64,000 nt of DNA from contig NZ_CP060084.1 in the NCBI RefSeq assembly GCF_014211975.1, positions 4,041,001 through 4,105,000 of the forward strand. The letters run 5' to 3'. This DNA comes from Teredinibacter haidensis (GTDB taxonomy: Bacteria; Pseudomonadota; Gammaproteobacteria; Pseudomonadales; Cellvibrionaceae). This document shows positions 1 through 8,264 of this stretch, in pieces (the stretch's first letter is position 1; every line of letters starts with the position of its first letter). A program made the position numbers and the translations under genes. The notes beneath the pieces were generated by a model. The model was not told the DNA's origin, ran no database searches, and was given only the letters and a program-made list of their open reading frames with translations.

Positions 1-1
1 A

Positions 2-361
2 GACAATCCCACGCTAACGACACCCAAGGGCACTATACGAATTGCGGGGACACTCAAAATTCCCAGTGATTCAGCCTTTATTGAACAGGCGAAGAGTTTG
101 CAGCAGAGTTGGCCGCAGCGGCTGCTTGAAGTTGATGTTGAACTTATGGCGCAGCAGGTACAGCATTCACTAGCGAAAAATATTCTGTTGCTGGATGCCG
201 ATAGCCCAGGAGCCCTGTTAACCAACTGGCAGCCCATCAATATGTCTGCCGAAAAACACTGGGGCTATGCGGTGCAGTGGTTTGCAATGGCATTGGCGCT
301 GTGCATTTTATGGGTGTTTAGCAACAGCAATGTATGGACGCTAATAAAGTCTAAAAAATAA
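2..361 (+). CDS. SURF1-family cytochrome oxidase assembly protein (5' end outside window)
   Basis: The reading frame is open from the first bases of the window and ends at 361, so only the C-terminal part (about 119 residues) is seen. It shows the SURF1-like strand G-T-I-R-I-A-G and the typical C-terminal membrane segment beginning HWGYAVQWFAMALAL. SURF1 proteins are inner-membrane factors that help insert heme a into cytochrome c oxidase subunit I. The four genes that follow all serve oxidase or heme A biogenesis, which supports the call. The TTG at 98 is only an internal codon. Confidence 0.85.
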   Translation, partial: DNPTLTTPKGTIRIAGTLKIPSDSAFIEQAKSLQQSWPQRLLEVDVELMAQQVQHSLAKNILLLDADSPGALLTNWQPINMSAEKHWGYAVQWFAMALALCILWVFSNSNVWTLIKSKK

Positions 362-380
362 TAGTGATGACAAGACCAAA

Positions 381-1004
381 ATGATGAACGAAATAGCCAC
401 AAACAGCACAGCCCGGAAAGGCCGATGGACGCTGATAGCCCTTTTTGCCGTTGCAGCTTTACCCATTGCCGCGGCCTACATTATGTTTTTTACCGGGATG
501 GGAGTGCCAGACCACACCGTCAATAAGGGCACAATGTTACCGCAAGCGGTAAAACTGGAGCACCTGCTAGCGGGTGAAAATAACGCCTTTCTGGAAAAAA
601 TAGCGGCCGAAAAAAAATGGCGCATTCTCATTCCTATTACTGGTGACTGTGGCAAGGCCTGTGTGCAGAATCTCTATACCACGCGGCAGGTACATATACG
701 CCTATCTGAAAAAAGCGTTCGCCTGCAACGAGTAGCGGTCAATATCGGCGCCGCAAAAGGAGAAGAACAATTTCAGCAGCTTAAGCTCGAACATCCGCTT
801 TTGGAAAAAATTACCGTTGACGAGGTGCGATGGCGAGAGTGGCTGGCTGCGTCCGGGGCAACACTGGATGAAACGGCCACGCCCTACTATTTGCTAATGG
901 ATCAGGAAGGCTTTGCGATGATGGTGTATACAGCGGAACAGCACGGCAACGAATTACTGAAAGATATTAAGCGCGCATTAAAATATTCGATTGATTACCA
1001 ATAA
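381..1004 (+). CDS. Membrane-anchored thioredoxin-fold-like protein of the oxidase assembly operon
   Basis: A 207-residue protein with one N-terminal membrane segment (about residues 16-37) and a periplasmic domain. That domain has a CGKAC motif (C90, C94), like the metal-binding CxxxC of Sco proteins, although the later Sco histidine is not obvious. It lies 19 bases after SURF1 and 2 bases before ctaA. Small proteins of this kind are common at this position in gammaproteobacterial cta operons, so a redox or copper-delivery role in oxidase assembly is inferred. Two ATGs occur in tandem at 381 and 384; either could be the start. Confidence 0.6.
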   Translation: MMNEIATNSTARKGRWTLIALFAVAALPIAAAYIMFFTGMGVPDHTVNKGTMLPQAVKLEHLLAGENNAFLEKIAAEKKWRILIPITGDCGKACVQNLYTTRQVHIRLSEKSVRLQRVAVNIGAAKGEEQFQQLKLEHPLLEKITVDEVRWREWLAASGATLDETATPYYLLMDQEGFAMMVYTAEQHGNELLKDIKRALKYSIDYQ

Positions 1005-1006
1005 TA

Positions 1007-2179
1007 ATGAAACGTAAAAGCACGCTGTACAAATTATCGTTGCTGGCATTTTTTATGGCCAGCTTGGTGGTTGTGTTGGGCGCATTTACCCGGCTGGTGG
1101 ATGCCGGCCTGGGCTGTCCCGATTGGCCAACCTGCTATGGGCACATATGGGTACCAAACGAGAGCCATGAGATCCAGGCCGCAAATGAACTGTTTGATGA
1201 AACGCCGGTGGAAACCGATAAAACCTGGCCGGAACAAATTCATCGAATCTTCGCTTCTTCGCTAGGCCTGGTCATCTTGGCCATCTTCGCTATTGCCTGG
1301 CGGGGAAGGGAAAAAGACACTAAGCACAAGAGCGTATTGCTACTGCTGGGGGTGTTGGTCGGAGGCGTTATCGCGCGAGTTATTGTCGGCGACACCTTAG
1401 ACCCCTTTATGTGGGTGTTGGTCGGCCTCTACTTTTTGAACCTGCTGCGTGTAGGCAAATCTTCAGCGCCAAAGGCCGAGCCCTTCCTCCTACCGGCGGG
1501 CCTGGCGGGCTTAGTCATTTTACAGGGCTTTTTTGGCATGTGGACGGTTACCCTAAAGCTCTGGCCGCAGGTTGTAACCGCGCATCTGCTGGGGGGCTTT
1601 GCAACCATAAGCCTACTTTGGTTATTGGTGCAGCGCAGTGGGGAATGCCAATGGAGCTTACCGGCTGGCAGCGTTGTGGCACTGTACCAGGCGCAAAAAA
1701 TTGCGCTGGCGGCGTTAATTTTGGTGGTCGTGCAAATTGCATTGGGTGGCTGGACATCGTCAAATTATGCAGCGCTCGCCTGCCCGGACTTTCCGCTTTG
1801 CCAGAATAGCGTGATACCCGTCGCTGACTATATTCAGGGCTTTAACTTTTTTCAAAAGCTGGGGCCGAACTATCTCGGTGGCCTGCTGGATAATGAAGCC
1901 CGTACGGCGATTCATTTTATGCATCGCATCGGCGCGGTTTTGGTCACCCTGTTTATTGTCTGGCTGGCGAAACGTTTGTGGGCGTCGGCGGAAGAAAAAG
2001 CTAAGCGTTTTGCCTGGCTGTTGATAGCTATGCTTGTTCTCCAGCTTAGCCTGGGCATGAGCAATATTCTGTTTGCGCTACCCCTGTCGGTGGCCGTTTT
2101 ACACAATGCGGGTGGAGCTATACTGCTGTTAATACTCGTAACGATTAATCATCGGCTTCGCACGATGAAAACCCTCTAA
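1007..2179 (+). CDS. ctaA: Heme A synthase (COX15/CtaA family)
   Basis: A 390-residue polytopic membrane protein that oxidises the methyl group of heme O to the formyl group of heme A. The conserved GLGCPDWPTC stretch is at residues 34-43. Histidine-bearing helices follow (IHRI, TAHLLGG, IHFMHRIGA, VLHNAGG), which are the heme ligand positions in the family. A second conserved CPDFPLC motif is also present. It starts 2 bases after the preceding stop and is followed 13 bases later by ctaB, so the genes form one operon. Confidence 0.93.
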   Translation: MKRKSTLYKLSLLAFFMASLVVVLGAFTRLVDAGLGCPDWPTCYGHIWVPNESHEIQAANELFDETPVETDKTWPEQIHRIFASSLGLVILAIFAIAWRGREKDTKHKSVLLLLGVLVGGVIARVIVGDTLDPFMWVLVGLYFLNLLRVGKSSAPKAEPFLLPAGLAGLVILQGFFGMWTVTLKLWPQVVTAHLLGGFATISLLWLLVQRSGECQWSLPAGSVVALYQAQKIALAALILVVVQIALGGWTSSNYAALACPDFPLCQNSVIPVADYIQGFNFFQKLGPNYLGGLLDNEARTAIHFMHRIGAVLVTLFIVWLAKRLWASAEEKAKRFAWLLIAMLVLQLSLGMSNILFALPLSVAVLHNAGGAILLLILVTINHRLRTMKTL

Positions 2180-2192
2180 TAGGTAAATAGTG

Positions 2193-3113
2193 ATGAGCAC
2201 TGTTCAAGAGCAATCCTTTGATCAGGTAATGCAGCACCACTGGCGTGATTACTACGAACTCACCAAGCCAATGGTCGTGTTGCTGATGTTGTTAACCTCG
2301 CTGATCGGCATGTTACTGGCAACCCCGGGCATGGTCCCGCTCGACATTATTATTTTTGGGAACCTGGGAATCGCGCTGTGTGCAGGCTCGGCGGCAACGG
2401 TAAACCACTTGGTTGACCGGCATATCGATACCAAAATGGCGCGCACCTTCAATCGCCCCGTCGCCAAAGGCCGGATTGCACCGGCAAATGCCATCGCCTT
2501 TTCCGCTGCCTTGGGCCTGGTGGGTATGGCCATTCTCTACTTTCTGGTCAATGCGGTTACCGCCTGGCTAACCTTGGCCTCGCTGGTGGGTTACGCCTTT
2601 ATCTATACCTTCTTTTTAAAGCGCGCAACCCCGCAGAATATTGTGATAGGTGGTATAGCCGGAGCTGCGCCTCCACTGCTGGGCTGGACGGCAGTAACCG
2701 GCGAAATACACGGTCATGGCATGCTATTAGTTTTGATTATTTTTGCCTGGACACCACCACACTTCTGGGCGCTGGCGGTACATAAAAAACAGGAATACGC
2801 CAATGCCAAAATCCCCATGCTCCCCGTTACCCACGGAGAAAGTTATACCAAACTGCATATTTTACTCTATACCATCATTCTATTTGCGGTAACGCTGCTG
2901 CCCTTTGCAACGCAAATGCTGAACAAGCTCTACCTGCTGGGAGCGGTGGTACTGGGAATTGGCTTTCTCTACTACGCGGTAGAGATGATCAGAGGAAAAA
3001 ATAAAAACGCTGGAATGGAAACGTTCAAATATTCCATTGTTTATTTGATGGCGTTATTTGTCATTATGCTGTTGGATCACTATCTTCTGCCTGTTCAGAC
3101 TATGGCCATATAA
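2193..3113 (+). CDS. ctaB: Protoheme IX farnesyltransferase (heme O synthase)
   Basis: A UbiA-superfamily prenyltransferase that attaches farnesyl to heme B. The first aspartate-rich motif is visible as NHLVDRHID with a following R-P (about residues 71-89). Many hydrophobic helices follow, including the conserved WTPPHFWALA segment. The frame also permits a GTG one codon upstream (2190). It acts just before CtaA in heme A synthesis and lies directly downstream of ctaA, 2 bases before the Sco gene. Confidence 0.93.
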   Translation: MSTVQEQSFDQVMQHHWRDYYELTKPMVVLLMLLTSLIGMLLATPGMVPLDIIIFGNLGIALCAGSAATVNHLVDRHIDTKMARTFNRPVAKGRIAPANAIAFSAALGLVGMAILYFLVNAVTAWLTLASLVGYAFIYTFFLKRATPQNIVIGGIAGAAPPLLGWTAVTGEIHGHGMLLVLIIFAWTPPHFWALAVHKKQEYANAKIPMLPVTHGESYTKLHILLYTIILFAVTLLPFATQMLNKLYLLGAVVLGIGFLYYAVEMIRGKNKNAGMETFKYSIVYLMALFVIMLLDHYLLPVQTMAI

Positions 3114-3115
3114 CT

Positions 3116-3772
3116 ATGCAAGCTTCAGAGAAAACGCCTCGACAAAAACGGGGTATCGCCAAAACGGTCGCATTTGTTGTAATTTTAATGACGGTATTTG
3201 TGGCGGGTTTCTTTTACAAAATACTGCAGCCGCGTGTCATGAATGCAGTTGAACTGCGGGCGAACGGCGCAATTGTATTTGATAACCCGCGAATTATTGA
3301 AGCGTTTGAGCTAAGCGATCACCGGGGCGAGGCCTTCACACTGGAAAATTTTAAAGGAAAGTGGAGCTTAGTCTTTTTTGGCTTTACCCACTGCCCGGAT
3401 ATCTGCCCCATTACACTGGCAAAGCTTGCCCAGGTTTACCCAAAGCTGGAGAGTGACATTGCCAAACAGACCCAGGTGATAATGGTAAGTGTGGACCCGG
3501 CCCGGGATACCCAGGAAAAACTCGCGGCCTATGTACCGTATTTTCATCAGGATTTTATCGGTGTCAGTGGCGACTTTTTACAGACAATGCAACTGACGCA
3601 AAATTTAAATGTGGCCTTTCGTAAAGTGGTACAGGGCGACGACTATACCGTGGACCATTCAGGCAATATTGTAGTGATCAATCCCAATGGCCACTACCAT
3701 GCGTTTATTAAACCGCCGTTTGAACTGGCGAGACTGCTAACGGTCTATCAATCAATGGTTCAGTCATTTTAA
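3116..3772 (+). CDS. SCO1/SenC copper chaperone
   Basis: A 218-residue protein with an N-terminal membrane anchor (residues 16-36) and a thioredoxin-like periplasmic domain. The copper-binding residues of the Sco family are present: CPDIC (C93, C97) after GFTH, and the distal histidine in DHSGN (H181). Sco proteins deliver copper to the CuA site of oxidase subunit II. It is the last gene of the visible cta operon. No strong terminator follows. Confidence 0.92.
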   Translation: MQASEKTPRQKRGIAKTVAFVVILMTVFVAGFFYKILQPRVMNAVELRANGAIVFDNPRIIEAFELSDHRGEAFTLENFKGKWSLVFFGFTHCPDICPITLAKLAQVYPKLESDIAKQTQVIMVSVDPARDTQEKLAAYVPYFHQDFIGVSGDFLQTMQLTQNLNVAFRKVVQGDDYTVDHSGNIVVINPNGHYHAFIKPPFELARLLTVYQSMVQSF

Positions 3773-4217
3773 ACACAAAGCAATAGTCCGGTTACACCAT
3801 CAGTGGCTCACTATTGGCCAACAAAAAGCCCGATACCTCCACTCACAAGCCCCAAGCGGAACCGCGTTTATCCGTGAGTACCAGCCGCATCAAAGAAGCC
3901 GAAAGCTAAAAAAACTGCCGAGCCCACATCCGTGGGCCTATCGCTACTTAAAAAAACCGTCGACAAAGAACGAGCCTGCGGAAAAACTACTTTTAGCACA
4001 ACGCTGGAAAATCTGGACTCGAGAAATACTTGATACTTTCCTGTAGGGGGGTATTCATTTTCCCTTGATAAAGTTTAATCTATAAAAAGCAAAAATTTGC
4101 GAGTGATCAAGAATTGCAAGCATATTGGGCGTCTAAAAATATTATTGGTAGGCGTATACAGCGAAAGTCAGTTACCGTCTCACCGCAACGGGAGTGCACA
4201 ACTCCAAATGAAACGAA
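3773..4217. other. Non-coding stretch with a gene-end relic
   Basis: No convincing gene is present. A short piece at 3895-3908 matches the end of the gene that stops at 6179 (14 bases, encoding a terminal EAES-stop). As there, it is followed by a GCCCAC...GTGGGC hairpin (about 3928-3941), here without a T-run. An unstarted open frame (about 4068-4231) runs into the following attC and may be the remnant of a lost cassette gene. I do not recognise it. Confidence 0.4.
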
Positions 4218-4287
4218 AGTTAACAAGTAGCTGAATCGGAAAAAATATTTTTTAGGCTCGAATTTTCCGGTGAGCTAGGCGTTATGC
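4218..4287 (+). repeat. attC-like integron recombination site 1
   Basis: The site begins GTTAAC and ends with the core GGCGTTATGC. The inner arms CGGAAAA and TTTTCCG pair, flanked by AGCTGA and TGAGCT. Length is about 70 bases. The core GTT marks the upstream boundary of the pentapeptide cassette, whose start codon lies 24 bases beyond the site. Confidence 0.7.
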
Positions 4288-4310
4288 ACCTCAAGAAACG
4301 GAGGGTTTTG

Positions 4311-4907
4311 GTGGCGTTTAAAGAAAAAACCGAATACTGGTCGGAGAGCTTTAAAAGCTTAGATTTTTCTAGTTCAGAAATTTCTTCGAAAGAATTCGAT
4401 GGCTGTATATTTGAAAAATGTAATTTTAGTGAAGCGACTTTTAATAGATGCAATTTCGTTGATTGTGAGTTTTTTGATTGTAACTTAAGCGCTGTGAAAA
4501 TGGGGCACAGTAAATTTTCTGATGTTTGCTTTCGAGATTCAAAGTTAGTTGGTATTGATTGGACTAAAGTTGCATGGCCTCGAGTAATGTTTAGTTCGCC
4601 AGTTAAATTTTTTAAGTCAATACTAAATGACAGTTCGTTTTATGGGCTTTCTTTACAAGAGTTGGTGCTTGAAGAGTGTAAAGCACATAATGTTGACTTC
4701 CGAGAAGGTGATTTTAGCAATTCAAATTTTACATACAGTGATCTGTCCGGGTGTGTTTTCGCCAATACAAATTTATCGGGTGCAGATTTTTCTGAAGCAA
4801 CCGACTACGATATAGATATTTACCGAAACATCATTAAAAAAGCTAAATTTAGTAGTTTTGAAGCCATTAGACTTCTATTTTGCCTTGAAATAGAGTTGGT
4901 CGATTAA
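4311..4907 (+). CDS. Pentapeptide-repeat protein, McbG/Qnr-like
   Basis: A 198-residue protein built of A(D/N)LXX-type pentapeptide repeats (for example DFSNS, NFTYS, DLSGC, NLSGA, DFSEA). It ends in a helical cap (NIIKKAKFSSFEAIRLL) like the C-terminus of gyrase-protecting pentapeptide proteins such as McbG. These mimic DNA and shield DNA gyrase from topoisomerase poisons. I chose GTG 4311 because CGGAGGG lies 6 bases upstream; the earlier in-frame ATG at 4284 is inside the attC core. It is the first gene after attC site 1. Protection of gyrase is inferred from family resemblance only. Confidence 0.65.
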   Translation: MAFKEKTEYWSESFKSLDFSSSEISSKEFDGCIFEKCNFSEATFNRCNFVDCEFFDCNLSAVKMGHSKFSDVCFRDSKLVGIDWTKVAWPRVMFSSPVKFFKSILNDSSFYGLSLQELVLEECKAHNVDFREGDFSNSNFTYSDLSGCVFANTNLSGADFSEATDYDIDIYRNIIKKAKFSSFEAIRLLFCLEIELVD

Positions 4908-5429
4908 ATTAAGGAAAAGGCAATTGATGCTGGTCTTGGTGAACGCTGGGGAAGGGAGAGTACGCTGTATTCTCCTTAGGTATTATTCTATTTCTAGCGC
5001 CATACGTTCTTACTTTACGCAGTAAGTCAGGGGGAACGTTCCCCTTATGCGCAATCGCTTCCGAGTGATACTTTATCGAAATTGGGCGTTTTCACCGGTA
5101 AGGCCTATGTCGTGCGAATGTTCAGTCATAAACAGGGTGAATGTCTACCGGGTTTTGTGTGTAATCTTATGTTTGAAGCAAAGGGCTGCGCGGTACCACG
5201 TTGTTGGTGGTCGAAAACATTAATGCATTTCAAATAAATGACAGTTTGATGGAACTCCTTGCGTGCTATTCCACATTTGGCTTGCGCAGCCAGCGCTGGG
5301 TTTTAATATGCGCCTGTCCTCTGCGGAACCGCCGAGAAATGTTGCGAGGTTGGTTAGCGAAGTGACCATTAGGTGCGGGCAGGGTTTGGACGCCCGCTGA
5401 TTTTTTTGACGATAAAAAAGGAATAGTAC
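4908..5429. other. Intergenic region with palindrome and terminator
   Basis: No gene is supported. The stretch contains a perfect 14-base palindrome, GGGGAACGTTCCCC, at 5031-5044. Near its end is a rho-independent terminator (5375-5407), 23 bases before the next gene. I see no attC closing the pentapeptide cassette here. Confidence 0.5.
5375..5407 (+). terminator. Rho-independent terminator
   Basis: GCGGGC pairs with GCCCGC around an 11-base loop and is followed two bases later by seven T. It sits immediately upstream of the gene at 5430. It therefore ends upstream transcription or acts as an attenuator for that gene. Confidence 0.7.
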
Positions 5430-6179
5430 ATGTCTGATCAAAATGATTTCGACAATCATCTCGCGGCCGTTCAGGCCATTCCCTCCGAAGCCCTTAAGAC
5501 CTGCCCAATGCCCATTGGCATTTATGCCCAGGAGGCGGAAAACCTTTTCCATTGGGCCACGCACGATAGCGAAACCTTAATAGGCTCGGGCCTTAATAGA
5601 AGCGACATTGATGCGCTTGCCGTTCGTGTGGGTGTACTGCGTGAAGCCGAAGCGCGCTGGCAGACGGAATACCGCTCGCAAAAAGATGCCGAAGTGATGT
5701 GGGCCAACGAAAGCCCGAAAGCCTTCGATTTGCGCGATGATCTGCTGCGCAGCTTTCGCTACGCTTTTCGCAAGGATGACAATCTGTTGAAGCGGGTGAG
5801 TAAAATCGAAGAGGGTAAATCCAACGCCGATATGGTTCAGGATTTATCTACGCTCGCGGTGTTGGGCCGCGAGAACACGACGCTGTTGGACGTAATTCAG
5901 TTCGATCGAAGCAAGTTGGACGCTGCCGCAAACACCGCCGATACCATCGCTCAGCTGTTGGCCAAAGTTAACGGCGACAGGCTAAGCGGTAACGACGGCC
6001 GCGGCCTGCGAGATAAGGCCTATGTCTATTTAAAAGAGACTGTTGATGAAGTGAGGGCCTGCGGCAAATATGTTTTCCACGATAACGATGTCCGGCTTAG
6101 CGGCTATTCCAGCGCTTACATCCACCGTAAAAATCGTACCTCTAGCAAAAAGAACAAGGCTGTAGAAGCCGAAAGCTAG
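5430..6179 (+). CDS. Hypothetical helical protein
   Basis: A 249-residue soluble protein without signal peptide or membrane segment. It appears mostly helical and charged, with a basic tail (KNRTSSKKNK) ending VEAES. I do not recognise the family. The ATG at 5430 follows AAAAAAGGAAT at a suitable distance. The gene stands alone between two rho-independent terminators, so it is probably transcribed separately. A relic of a similar gene end is at 3895-3941. Its GC content is higher than that of the neighbouring cassette genes. Confidence 0.6.
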   Translation: MSDQNDFDNHLAAVQAIPSEALKTCPMPIGIYAQEAENLFHWATHDSETLIGSGLNRSDIDALAVRVGVLREAEARWQTEYRSQKDAEVMWANESPKAFDLRDDLLRSFRYAFRKDDNLLKRVSKIEEGKSNADMVQDLSTLAVLGRENTTLLDVIQFDRSKLDAAANTADTIAQLLAKVNGDRLSGNDGRGLRDKAYVYLKETVDEVRACGKYVFHDNDVRLSGYSSAYIHRKNRTSSKKNKAVEAES

Positions 6180-6191
6180 CAAGCCTTTCCC

Positions 6192-6216
6192 AAGCCCACG
6201 TGTGTGGGCTTTTTTA
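6192..6216 (+). terminator. Rho-independent terminator
   Basis: AGCCCAC pairs with GTGGGCT and is followed by six T, 13 bases after the stop of the gene ending at 6179. Confidence 0.8.
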
Positions 6217-6362
6217 TCTGCGAGCGAAACCCAAGGTGCATGCTTACTCCTAAAACTCTCGGTATGCCTATCGCGGCGCGCGTGAGTTTATGGCGTACCC
6301 CATCTGTGCTTTTGATCATTGTGGGTTAGTGGCGACGGTCTATATGCAAGCTAGGTAGCGCC

Positions 6363-6649
6363 CTATCCGGGAGGGTCGGAAGTCTATCCGGATGGGTCAG
6401 ATGTCTATCCGGAGGGGTCGGAAGTCTATCCGGATGGGTCGGAAGTCTATCCGGATGGGTCGGAAGTCTATCCGGATGGGTCAGATGTCTATCCGGGTTG
6501 GGTCAGAAGCCTATCCGGGTTGGGTCAGAAGGTTATCCGGATGGGTCAGAAGTCTATCCGGGTTGGGCCAGTAGCCTATCCGGATGGGTCAGAAGTCTAT
6601 CCGGGTTGGGCGAGAATCTTATCCGGGAGGGTTAGAACTCTATCTGGGG
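6363..6649. repeat. Tandem array of 21/22-base repeats
   Basis: Thirteen full units and one partial unit of the pattern CTATCCGGATGGGTCRGAAGT run head to tail. Units are 21 bases, except those with GGGTTGGG in place of GGATGGG, which are 22 bases and shift the reading frame. The two unit types are mixed in the second half of the array. The frame changes, and there is no ribosome site for the apparent MGRKSIR repeat peptide, so coding is unlikely. Confidence 0.9.
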
Positions 6650-6653
6650 CATC

Positions 6654-6864
6654 GACACCCATTGCGGGTTTGCGCCACAAACCCGCCGTAAACCCATCCG
6701 TGGGGGCTTCACGCCCGCGTCCTTGCGGGCGAGAGTTTGTGGAGCAAGCTCCCAATCGCTGTTTTGGATAATTGTGGGTTGCGGGTGATTTTTTTGTATC
6801 GAGGTTCAGGCGCTGTGCCGACATCCATTGCGTGCTTACCCCACAAACCCGCCGTAAACCCATC
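6654..6864. repeat. Two copies of a dispersed 24-base element
   Basis: CCACAAACCCGCCGTAAACC plus CATC occurs exactly at 6675-6698 and 6841-6864. Each copy is preceded by a diverged CGACAYCCATTGCG leader. A weaker relative (AACACGCCGTAAACC) lies near 13829. It looks like a short intergenic repeat family of this genome. Confidence 0.6.
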
Positions 6865-6914
6865 GGTCGAGTAGGATAATGGGCGAATAACGAAAAAATC
6901 CTATAACTGATTGA

Positions 6915-7109
6915 TTCAAAAATAACCGCCTGTGCAATGGCATTGTGCTTCCAGAAGGTACTGTGGTTTATCTTCGCGGGTGCAAACCAAATACAGATGT
7001 AAGGCTGGAGTTTTGCATCGATAACTGGAATTATCAGTACACGGAAAAACTAATCAAAGATCCTTTTCCGGCTTATTATCTTGATATAGAGGGCATTGGT
7101 AGTGAATAA
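6915..7109 (+). pseudogene. C-terminal remnant of an unknown cassette gene
   Basis: The frame is open from the stop at 6912 to TAA 7107 and encodes about 64 residues of ordinary composition (VVYLRGCKPNTDVRLEF, then NWNYQYTEKLIKDPF). It lacks a credible start and ribosome site. It abuts attC site 2, as a cassette gene would, so I read it as a 5'-truncated cassette gene of unknown function. Confidence 0.4.
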
Positions 7110-7220
7110 ACTTTACAAGCGGCTCAAACCGACCTCCACTGCTTTGCTCGTTTTGTGCTTTAACGCTAAGCTAGCACGAAAAAATCAACTCCGTTCCGGC
7201 GGCTTAGCCGGGCGTTAGCA
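7109..7220 (+). repeat. attC-like site 2
   Basis: The left side ACTTTACAAGCGGCTCAAA is slightly degenerate, with TTTAC for TTAAC. The right side GCGGCTTAGCCGGGCGTTAGCA is classic. The GCGGCT(C/T)A arms pair. The core GTTAGCA (7214-7220) lies 15 bases before the TPR gene. Confidence 0.75.
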
Positions 7221-7235
7221 TTGAGTAGAAGGATT

Positions 7236-8153
7236 ATGAGATATCTTTATTGCTTAGTAGTATTCATGGTAACCGCAGACGTATATGCCGGCTGCAAGCT
7301 TCAAATGCTCGCGGGAAACTATGATGCTGCTCTTCAATCCGTAAAGGAAAAAGTCGCTTCGGGAAGAGCAAGCGCCTCGGACGTTGACTGTATGGGGCAG
7401 GCATATTTTGAGTTGGGTAAGTTTTCTTTGGCTGCAGAACAATTCATAAACGAAGCGGCTATGGTTACATCTGATTCCGATCTTTCGGCTGCCTATCAAG
7501 GCGTCGGAATGTCCATGCTATATACCGGAGATTATGAAAAAGGAATTGAATATTTAGAAAAGAAACTGGCTATTGATAAGAGGGTTGGGGATAGAAATGA
7601 AATCGGCGTATCTCTAGCGACTATATCAGCCATTTTAGGCAATATGGGGAGGCATCAAGCTGCAATAGATAAATCAAAAGAAGCTCTTAACTATCTGAAA
7701 TATAATACAGACATATCATCAACATATAATAATATCGCAACTGAATATTCAGGAATGAACGATATTGATAACGCCATTAAATATATGAACCAGGCTATCG
7801 AGATTGACCGAAAATTATTCGGAGATAAAAAAGACCTTGCGATTCATTTGATAAATATTAGCGATTTTTACTTATCACAAAAAGAAGATCGGAAAGCAAT
7901 CAAAAATTTAAATGAAGGAATAGAAATAATAGGTAAAGATGGGGATTTATACTGGTTAATGACTGGGCTTTCTTATCGTGCAAAAGCATATTTCTATGTC
8001 GGCGAGACAATTAAATCGAAGGCGGATATAGACAAAACATTAAAAATAGCTATGGATATTAAGCCAAGAGAAATTGATGCAATAAGGGCTTTGCATGCGT
8101 CTCTGAATGAGGCTATAGAAAATTCTAGCAAAAAAAATCAGCAGGCACAGTAA
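7236..8153 (+). CDS. Secreted TPR-repeat protein
   Basis: A 305-residue protein with a signal peptide (MRYLYCLVVFMVTADVYA, cleavage before GCK). About six tetratricopeptide repeats follow, recognisable by patterns such as A-x-Y-x-G-x-G, NNIATEYSGMNDIDNAIKY and NISDFYLSQKEDRKAI. TPRs mediate protein-protein contacts, here in the periplasm. The ATG at 7236 has AAGGA just upstream; the frame opens at TTG 7221 inside the cassette edge. It directly follows an attC core, so it is a cassette gene. The specific partner is unknown. Confidence 0.75.
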   Translation: MRYLYCLVVFMVTADVYAGCKLQMLAGNYDAALQSVKEKVASGRASASDVDCMGQAYFELGKFSLAAEQFINEAAMVTSDSDLSAAYQGVGMSMLYTGDYEKGIEYLEKKLAIDKRVGDRNEIGVSLATISAILGNMGRHQAAIDKSKEALNYLKYNTDISSTYNNIATEYSGMNDIDNAIKYMNQAIEIDRKLFGDKKDLAIHLINISDFYLSQKEDRKAIKNLNEGIEIIGKDGDLYWLMTGLSYRAKAYFYVGETIKSKADIDKTLKIAMDIKPREIDAIRALHASLNEAIENSSKKNQQAQ

Positions 8154-8156
8154 ATA

Positions 8157-8242
8157 GCGCAGCCCTAGAGGCCGGGTTTTTCAGGGCGTATTCAGCCGTA
8201 TTCCATATGGTGTTTTAGGCCCTAATAATATTGTTAGCGACC
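8157..8242 (+). repeat. Element with CCTAGAGGC and CTAATAATATTGTTA
   Basis: This intergenic stretch shares two blocks with 13936-14072: CCTAGAGGCYGGG followed by GGGCGT, and CTAATAATATTGTTA at the end. Both copies lie just upstream of a small membrane or lipoprotein gene and end in a GTTA as attC sites do. They could be a divergent attC type or a shared leader. Confidence 0.4.
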
Positions 8243-8264
8243 AAAGATGTTGTAAAAGTCGGTA

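Noticed and set aside
5031..5044. Palindrome GGGGAACGTTCCCC as a defined operator
   Set aside because: There is no adjacent start site or regulator; it is recorded only as part of the intergenic description.
6363..6649. CRISPR array
   Set aside because: Units are 21/22 bases in direct contact without spacers, and no cas genes are near.
6392..6771. Repeat peptide frames (M-G-R-K-S-I-R type) across the 21/22-base array
   Set aside because: The frame shifts whenever a 22-base unit occurs, and there is no ribosome site. The peptide is a by-product of the DNA repeat.
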